DNA from: Sphingomonas colocasiae
GTDB lineage: Bacteria; Pseudomonadota; Alphaproteobacteria; Sphingomonadales; Sphingomonadaceae
NCBI RefSeq assembly: GCF_019880585.1
Contig: NZ_JAINVV010000008.1
Coordinates: 62,001 to 126,000, forward strand
Reading direction: 5' to 3'
DNA: 64,000 nucleotides
The notes beneath the pieces were generated by a model, which saw only the letters and a program-made list of their open reading frames with translations, was not told the DNA's origin and made no database searches. The position numbers and the translations under genes are program-made. Shown one piece after another: positions 1 to 7,600 of this stretch. Numbering within the stretch: the stretch's first letter is position 1; each line of letters begins with the position of its first letter.

Positions 1-262
1 CCGCGACCGCCACCTTGAAGGTGCTCGCCATCGGGAACATCTCGGACCCGTTGACCGAAACCTGCTGCCCGCTCTCCAGGTGCCGCGCGGCGAAACCGAT
101 CTTTCCGCCGCCGAGCGCCTTGGCGTAATCCGCCACCGCAACGTCGAATCCCTTTTGCGTCGACGCGCTCGCGGCGACCGGCCTGGCTTCCGGAATATTC
201 TGCGCCCAGGCCGGGGACGCGATGGCGACGGCGGCGGCAATGGTCGGGATCAGCAGGCGCAT
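1..262 (-). CDS. Class A beta-lactamase, N-terminal part (cut by window edge)
   Basis: About 87 codons read leftward off the window edge. The start is ATG at 262-260, preceded by an AAAGGAAA ribosome site. Residues 1-21 form a Sec signal peptide ending PAWAQ, so the enzyme is periplasmic. The segment FPMASTFKVAVA carries the SxxK motif (STFK) with the nucleophilic serine and general-base lysine of class A serine beta-lactamases. The preceding IGFAARHLESGQQVSVNG stretch is the usual first beta-strand region. The family hydrolyses beta-lactam rings through an acyl-serine intermediate. The SDN, Glu166 and KTG motifs lie outside the window, so activity and subclass cannot be judged. It is divergent from the hydrolase at 458, with a BlaI-like dyad between them. 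Confidence 0.85.
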   Translation of the reverse strand, partial: MRLLIPTIAAAVAIASPAWAQNIPEARPVAASASTQKGFDVAVADYAKALGGGKIGFAARHLESGQQVSVNGSEMFPMASTFKVAVA

Positions 263-402
263 GGATTTTCCTTTCAGGGACGGCTTGAATCTGGAAGCGG
301 ACGGGATGTTCGATGGCGCAGGCCATGAAACAGTCCGGCAGGTTTAGCGGTCGGGAATTCCCGATTGCAATGGCCGGCAAGCCGTTCGCTCTCCACTTTA
401 CG

Positions 403-416
403 ACTACAATTGTAAT
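403..416. promoter_or_regulatory. BlaI/MecI-like operator dyad between beta-lactamase and hydrolase
   Basis: The perfect palindrome TACAATTGTA (405-414) lies in a locally AT-rich stretch of the 195-bp gap between two divergent genes. TACA-n2-TGTA is the core recognised by BlaI/MecI-family winged-helix repressors. Placement upstream of a beta-lactamase makes that reading natural, but no blaI or blaR gene is in the window. A short AT palindrome can also arise by chance. Confidence 0.4.
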
Positions 417-457
417 CGATAATGTGGCGATCACGGCAGGTACCGGTGAAACAGGGT

Positions 458-1528
458 ATGGCGAATAGCGGATATGACCGATGGACGCGCCGCTCGGCAT
501 TGGGCGCGCTGGCCGCCGGGTCCTTCTGGAGCGGCATAAGCGCCCATCCCGTGCGCGCGACAAGTTCGACGAAACCAGCGCCCATCGACAGGTCCGGCTT
601 CGTGCCGATCGGCGGCCTCGATCAATGGATCGGCATCCGTGGCGATGACATGCGCAATCCCGTCCTGCTGGTCGTGCACGGCGGACCGGGGGAGGCGCAA
701 TGGCCGATGGCGGCGCATTACCGGGTGTGGGAAAGACATTTCACCGTCGTGCACTGGGATCAGCGCGGCGCCGGCCACAGCTTCGGTCGCCATGGCACGG
801 CGACGCCGGACATGACGCTGGAACGGATCAGCAGCGACGGCGCCGAACTTGTCGAGCATCTCTGCCGCACGCTCGGGCGGAAGCGGATCATCCTGCTCGG
901 CCACTCATGGGGATCGACCGTCGCCGTCAATATCGTGCAGCGACGACCCGATCGCATCGCCGCCTATGTGGGCACCGGCCAGGTCGGTAGCTGGAAAGGC
1001 GCGATCGCGATCAAGTTCGACCTGCTTCTGTCGAAAGCGCGGGCCGATGGCGACCATGCGGCGGTCGCGGCGCTGGAAAAGAGCGGGCCACCCGATCCGG
1101 ACGATGCCATGGCGGTCTTTGCCCTCAACGATCGCATCCATCGCTACTGGCCGCCATCCGACATCGAATGGGTCAAGTCGCTTCGCGCCAATGCCGCCGC
1201 CGCGCGATCTTCCGATCCGCAAAGCTACAAGGATTTCGAAGACGGGTTTCGCTTCAGCGCCCGACAGGTCGTTTACGATCAGATCAAGGTGGACCTTCCC
1301 GCCACGGCCGGCACGCTCGACACCGCTTTCTTCGTGCTTCAGGGACGCGACGACCTGATCACCCCGACCCGCGACGCCATCGATTATTTCGAGCGCGTCG
1401 TCGCGCCCTTCAAGAAACTGATCCTGATCCCCGACGCCGGACACTTCGCATTCATGACGGCGCCTGACGCATTTCTTGGACATTTGACGGGCGCGGTCAG
1501 GCCCGTCGCCATCGAACGCGGAGCGTGA
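458..1528 (+). CDS. Tat-exported alpha/beta hydrolase, proline iminopeptidase-like (S33 type)
   Basis: 356 residues if the ATG at 458 is used. An upstream in-frame ATG at 422 would add 12 residues ahead of an apparent Tat signal. The N-terminus has the twin-arginine stretch RWTRRSALGALAAG, so export is likely. The alpha/beta-hydrolase marks are clear: the oxyanion motif HGGPGE (residues 74-79), DQRGAGHS (about 101-108), the nucleophile elbow GHSWGS with Ser150, an Asp in GRDDLITPT and a His in DAGHF near the C-terminus. HGGPG and DQRG are typical of proline iminopeptidases and related S33 enzymes, so the substrate is probably a small peptide, amide or ester. It shares an intergenic region with the beta-lactamase. 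Confidence 0.8.
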   Translation: MANSGYDRWTRRSALGALAAGSFWSGISAHPVRATSSTKPAPIDRSGFVPIGGLDQWIGIRGDDMRNPVLLVVHGGPGEAQWPMAAHYRVWERHFTVVHWDQRGAGHSFGRHGTATPDMTLERISSDGAELVEHLCRTLGRKRIILLGHSWGSTVAVNIVQRRPDRIAAYVGTGQVGSWKGAIAIKFDLLLSKARADGDHAAVAALEKSGPPDPDDAMAVFALNDRIHRYWPPSDIEWVKSLRANAAAARSSDPQSYKDFEDGFRFSARQVVYDQIKVDLPATAGTLDTAFFVLQGRDDLITPTRDAIDYFERVVAPFKKLILIPDAGHFAFMTAPDAFLGHLTGAVRPVAIERGA

Positions 1529-1643
1529 CGCTCTCGACGGGCTGGTCCCTCGTCGGTGCTCCCCATGCTGCCGGTACATCGCCGATCTCGTTCAACCCCG
1601 CCGAGCGCAAGCGATCCGGCGGCGGGTCATCTTTGCCGGTCGT

Positions 1644-4600
1644 TCAGAAGGCCTTGCCCACTCTGATCTGCAGCGTTGTGCCATTTTCGCCCTGGCCGGT
1701 CCGCAGGCCGGCCTCAACGTCGAACTGCCAGCGCCCTTTCAATATGTCGAACCGAGTACCAAGACTGAGCTGGAATTGCTCGCGCTTCCAGCCATTGCCC
1801 TGGAGCGCATAGATCGCGAGGCCGGGGATATCGGCATAATCGAGCCACTGCGCATCGACATCGGCGAACTCGTGATTCCATTCCGCACGCATCCGGGGTG
1901 TGATCGAACCGAAGCCGGCCTTCCGGCGATACTGGATCGTCCCGCCGATCGTGCCGGTGAGCGATTCCACCCTGCGGGCGTCGAAGCGCAGATTGTAGCG
2001 ATCAGCCCCGGTTTCCGAATAGGCATCGAGATCGGCGCCCATATATTCGCCGCGCCCGTAGAGCGACCACATCAGCGCACCGTCCATCCGGTCGATGCCA
2101 AGCGCGAGGGCGGCAACGCTATAGTCTCCGCTCCGCTTGCCCAGGGCTGTGCCGTTCACCGCCGCGACATGGCGCCGCGTGGTGAAATCGAGCTGACCAC
2201 GCCCGATCATGCCGTCGACGAACCCATTCTCGATCGGCTGGAAGCTGGCATAGGCGGCATAAAGCGTGCTCTTGCCGCGCACCCGCGCGCCCGTGGCGGT
2301 GCGGCTGACGTCATTGCCATAGCCGCCGCCCACCCCGACCAGCAGGCCTTCGGCAAGCTTGATGTCTGCGCCACCGCTGAGGCCCGAAGTGGTCGCGGTG
2401 ACCTTGGATCGATCGGTGGTCGCGTCCCGGGTGCCGATATCGATCGCGCCCCCCAACCAGCTTGCAACCGAGCCGATGCGGCGCTTCCCATCGTCATCGC
2501 CGGCATTGGCTGCGGCATGATTTGGGTTCGAACCGCCCGCTGCGCGCGAAACGCCGACGGACGTGCCGCCTTTGCCCGGTACCTCACCCCGGATCGGCGA
2601 CGGTTGCAGCCTGTTCATATGACGATCCATCACCGAATCCGTGTCGTAGCCGCGCATCTGATCGGGGGTCGCGCGCGCCCTGTTCCAATCGTCGGAACGC
2701 TGGAGCATGGCCGTCGGATCGCGCGCGGCGAGCGTAAGGCCCATCGCCATGCCTGTGCGACCGCCGCCATGGTGGAGCTGTTCGTTGCGACGCATGAAGT
2801 TCGACACCTGCGCGCGCGCGAAACGCCGTGCCGCTTCGGACTGGGCATCGCTGATCGCACCGACATCAGGATCGGTGCGCGGATCGGGACGGGCCTCGAC
2901 GGTGAGCGTCACGGTCGAAGGCAATGAGGTCCCGAAAATATTGCTCAGCGTATAGGCGATCTCGATCGTCCCACCGAAACGGTCGTTCGGCGTCACGTCG
3001 AGGCGATAGTCCGCGCCGTTCGCGACGATCGCCGTGGTGGCGGAATCCGCCGGCGTGATGCCGACCACGGTCGCACCGGTGAACGGGCCGCCGATGGCGC
3101 CGTCGGTGAGCAAGATCGACACCGTTTGGCCATCGCCCGTCCTGGCGATCTTGGGCATGATCACCGGGATCTGGCCCGCCACCGTGATGGTCACGGTTCC
3201 CGGCGACGAGGTGCCGCCGGGGCCTGTCGCGGTAAAAGTGAAGCTGTCCATGCCCGCGAAACCGACCGCAGGGGTGTAGGTCGCGACATAAGACGCAACG
3301 CCAGCCTGGACTCTGGCGCCTGGGATCGAGGCGCCGCCATTGAGGGTAACCGTGCCCTGCGCGGGCTGCATGCCGATCTGGATCGTGTCGTACACGCCGG
3401 TCACCAAGGCCGACAGATCGATGCTGACGCTCGTGCCAGCCGTGGTGGTCCGGCCGTGGACCGCGCCCGCCCCCGATGCCGCGACCGGTGCCGCGGGCGT
3501 CGCGACGATGAGGTTGACGCTGGCCGGGGCCGAAGGTCCGTTGGGCCCGATCGCCAGCCAGGTGAAGCTGTCCGCGCCATAATAGGTGGCAGCCGGCGTG
3601 TAGGTCACCACATCGCCCGCAATGGCCACGGTGCCATGCGCGGGCGCCGTGCCGATCGCGATGCCCGAATACACCCCGGTGATCGAGCCCGACAGGTCGA
3701 TCGCGGTGCCGGTGCCGGCATAAGGCACCGCCACGCCGGTCTTGTCGACAGCAATCGGGACAGGCGGCACCGCGACGCTCAGCGTCACCGTCGCAGGCGC
3801 AGAGGTGCCGCCGGGGCCGGTCGCCACCCAGGTGAAGCTGTCCGCGCCGTAATAGGTGGCGGCCGGCGTGTAGGTGACCACATCGCCCGCAATGGCCACG
3901 GTGCCATGCGCGGGCGCCGCGCCGATCGTGATGCTTGAATACACCCCGGTGATCGAGCCCGACAGGTCGATCGCGGTGCCGGTACCCGCGTAAGGCACGG
4001 CCACGCCGGCTTTGTCGGCAACGATCGGCGCGGGCGGAACCGCGATGTTGAGCGCCACCGTCGCGGGCGCAGACGTGCCGCCCGGGCCCATCGCGACATA
4101 GGTGAAGCTATCGCTGCCGTGATAGGCAGGGGACGGCGTATAAGTCACCACATCGCCTGCAACAGCCACGGTGCCATGCGCGGGCGCCGTGCCGATCATG
4201 ATGCCCGAATGCACGCCGGCGATCGAGCCCGACAGATCGATCGCGGTGCCCGTGCCGGCATAGGGAACGGCCACGCCGCTTTTGTCGGCGGCGGTCGGCG
4301 CAGGCGGAAGCGCGACGTTCAAGGTCACCGTGGCGGGCGCGGAGGTGCCGCCAGGGCCGGTTGCGACATAGGTGAAGCTGTCCGCACCGTAATAGGTGGC
4401 GGCCGGCGTGTAGGTCACCACGTCGCCGGCGATGGCCGCGGTGCCATGCGCAGGCGCCGTGCCGATCGCGATGCCCGAATGCACACCGGTGATCGAGCCC
4501 GACAGATCGATCGCCATGCCGCCACCCGCATAAGGCACGGCTACACCGTTCCTGTCCGCGACGATCGGTGCAGCTGGAAGCGCGACGCTCAGCGTCACCG

Positions 4601-7600
4601 TGGCAGGCACAGAAGTGCCGCCGGGGCCCGTCGCGACATAGGTGAAGCTGTCCGCGCCGTAATAGGTGGCGGCCGGCGTGTAAGTGACCACGTCGCCCGC
4701 AATGGCCACGGTGCCATGCGCAGGCGCGGTGCCGATCACGATGCCCGAATGCACACCGGTGATCGAGTCCGACAGGTCGATCGCCGTGCCGGTGCCGGCA
4801 TAAGGCACCGCCACGCCGCTCCTGTCGGCGACGATCGGCGCGGATGGGGTCGCGATGCTCAGCGTCACCGTCGCGGGCGTGGACGTACCACCGGGGCCGG
4901 TTGCGACATAAGTGAAGCTGTCCGCGCCGTGATAGGTGGCAGCCGGTGTGTAGGTCACCACGTCGCCGGCGATGGCCACGGTGCCATGTACCGGCGCGGC
5001 GCCGATCGCGATGCCCGAATGCACACCGGTGATCGAACCCGACAAGTCGATCGCGGTGCCGGTACCGGCATAAGGCACAGTCACGCCGGCCCTGTCGGCG
5101 ACGACCGGCACGGATGGAAGCGCGACATTCAGCGTCACCGTCGCGGGCGCGGACGTACCGCCGGGGCCCGTCGCGACATAAGTGAAGCTGTCCGCGCCGT
5201 GATAAGTGGCGGCCGGCGTGTAGGTCACCACGTCGCCGGCGATGGCCACGGTGCCATGCGCGGGCGCCGTGCCGATCGCGATGCCCGAATGCACGCCGCT
5301 GATCGAATCCGACAGGTCGATCACCGTGCCGGTGCCGGCGTAGGGCACAGCCACGCCGGCCTTGTCGGCGGCGATCGGCGCAGGCGGAACCGTGACGTTC
5401 AGCGTGACTTTCGCGGGCGCAGACCTGCCGCCAGGGCCAATCGCGACAAAGGTGAAGCTGTCTACCCCGTGATAGGCGGCAGCCGGCGTATAGGTGACCA
5501 CATCGCCCGCAATGGCCACGGTGCCATGCACCGGCGCGGCGCCGATCGCGATGCCCGAATGCACACCGGTGATCGAGCCCGACAGGTCGATCGCGGTGCC
5601 GGTGCTGCCATAGGGCACCGCCACCCGGCTCTTGTCGACTGCGATCGGCGCGGTCGGACTCGCGACGTCCAGTGTGACTTTCGCCGGTGCGGAGGTGCCG
5701 CCGGGGCCGGTCGCCACCCAGGTGAAGCTGTCCGCACCGTAATAGGTGGCGGCCGGCGTGTAGGTCACCACGTCGCCGGCGATGGCCACGGTGCCATGCG
5801 CGGGCGCCGTGCCGATCACGATGCCCGAATGCACACCGGTGATCGAACCCGACAGGTCGATCGCCGTGCCGGTACCCGCGTAAGGCACGGCCACACCGGC
5901 CTTGTCGGCGACGACCGGCGCGGATGGGGTCGCGATGCTCAGCGTCACCGTCGCGGGCGCGGACGTGCCTCCGGGGCCCGTCGCCACCCAGGTGAAGCTG
6001 TCCGCGCCATAATAGGTGGCGGCCGGCGTATAGGTCACCACGTCGCCGGCAATGGCCACGGTGCCATGCGCGGGCGCCGTGCCGATCGCGATGTTCGAAT
6101 GCACGCCGGTGATCGAGTTCGACAGATCGATCGCGATGCCGGTGCCGGCATAAGGCACCGCCACGCCGCTCCTGTCGGCGACAGTCGGTGCGGATGGGAT
6201 CGCGACGTTCAGCGTCACCGTCGCGGGTGCGGAGGTGCCACCGGGACCGGTCGCGAGATAGGTGAAGCTGTCCACGCCGTAATAGGTAGCGGCCGGCGTG
6301 TAGGTCACCACATCGCCCGCGATGGCCACGGTGCCATGCGCGGGCGCGGTGTCGATCGCGATGTTCGAATGCACGCCGGCGATCGAACCGGACAGGTCGA
6401 TCGCGATGCCGGTGCTGGCATAGGGCACCGCCACGCCGCTCCTGTCGGCGACGACCGGCGCGGATGGGGTCGCGATGCTCAGCGTCACCGTCGCGGGCGC
6501 GGAGGTGCCTCCGGGGCCCGTCGCGACATAGGTGAAGCTGTCCGCGCCATAGTAGGTGGCAACCGGCGTGTAGGTCACGACATCGCCGGCAATGGTGACC
6601 GTGCCGTTCCTCGCCGCAGTGCCGATCGCGATCGCCGTATGCGGCCCGCCGGTGATCGACCCCGACAGGTCGATCGCGGTGCCGGTGCCCGCATAAGGCA
6701 CCGTCACGCCGCTCTTGTCGGCGGCGATCGGCTTGTCGATGAAAATGTAGGTCGCACTGTCGGTGCTGGTCTGGCCGTTGACTGTCACGCTGACGGCTGC
6801 GGCGCCGGAGCCGATTGTCGGCGCGGCGACCGTGAGTGAAGTCGCGCTCGCGGCTTCGACGATCCCCACCGTCGAGCCGAAGCTGACCAGATTGTCGCTG
6901 GGCGTGGTGCTGAAGCCGGTACCGGAAATCGTCACGACCTGGCCGACCGGGCCGGAGTTGGGTGAGATGCCGGTCACGCTCGGCACCACGACGAAGCCGC
7001 TGCTGCCGGTCGCCGAGCTTTGCGAATAGCCCTTGGGTGTGGACAGGCCGAGCTTGAAGCCCGTGGTCGAGCCTGGCGTGGTGCCGATATAATCGAGCGT
7101 GATGGTGCAGCCGCCATTCGGCACGACCACGTCGTTGAACTGGACGATGATCGGGATCGGAGTCGCCATCGATCCGATTCCGCAGGTACCGCCCGGTGCG
7201 CCGTTCAGGCGCGTCACGAGTACAGGCACGCCGAGCACCGCAGTCAGGGGCGCGCTGCTCGTTGCATTGGGATTGCTGAAGCTGATCGTCATCGTACCCG
7301 CCGCACCGGCCGCCAGCGAGCCGGGCATGAAGTCCGTCGATGCGGTGATCGCGATCGCCGCGCCGACCGTGAAGCTCTGCTGAACCTGAGACGCGACGTT
7401 CCAGTTGGAATCGCCCGCCTGGTTGGCGTCGATCCTGCAGGTGCCCGTGGCAGTGAAGGTTACAGTGTTCCCGGTGAGCGCACAGCCGGTGCTGGCGCCG
7501 TCGAGCAACAGGGTCACCGGCAGTCCCGATGTCGCGGCAGCGCTCACGGTGTAGGGTACACCGCCTACCGATGCGGCCGGTGCCGCCGAAGTGAAGCTGA

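Noticed and set aside
3535-6775. Possible CRISPR array
   Set aside because: The 270-bp period is fully coding with no spacer/repeat alternation; it is a protein-domain array.
4119-6839. 906-codon open frame antisense to the adhesin
   Set aside because: It follows the 270-bp repeat period, is Arg/His/Gly-rich nonsense, and exists only because the repeat unit lacks stops in that frame.
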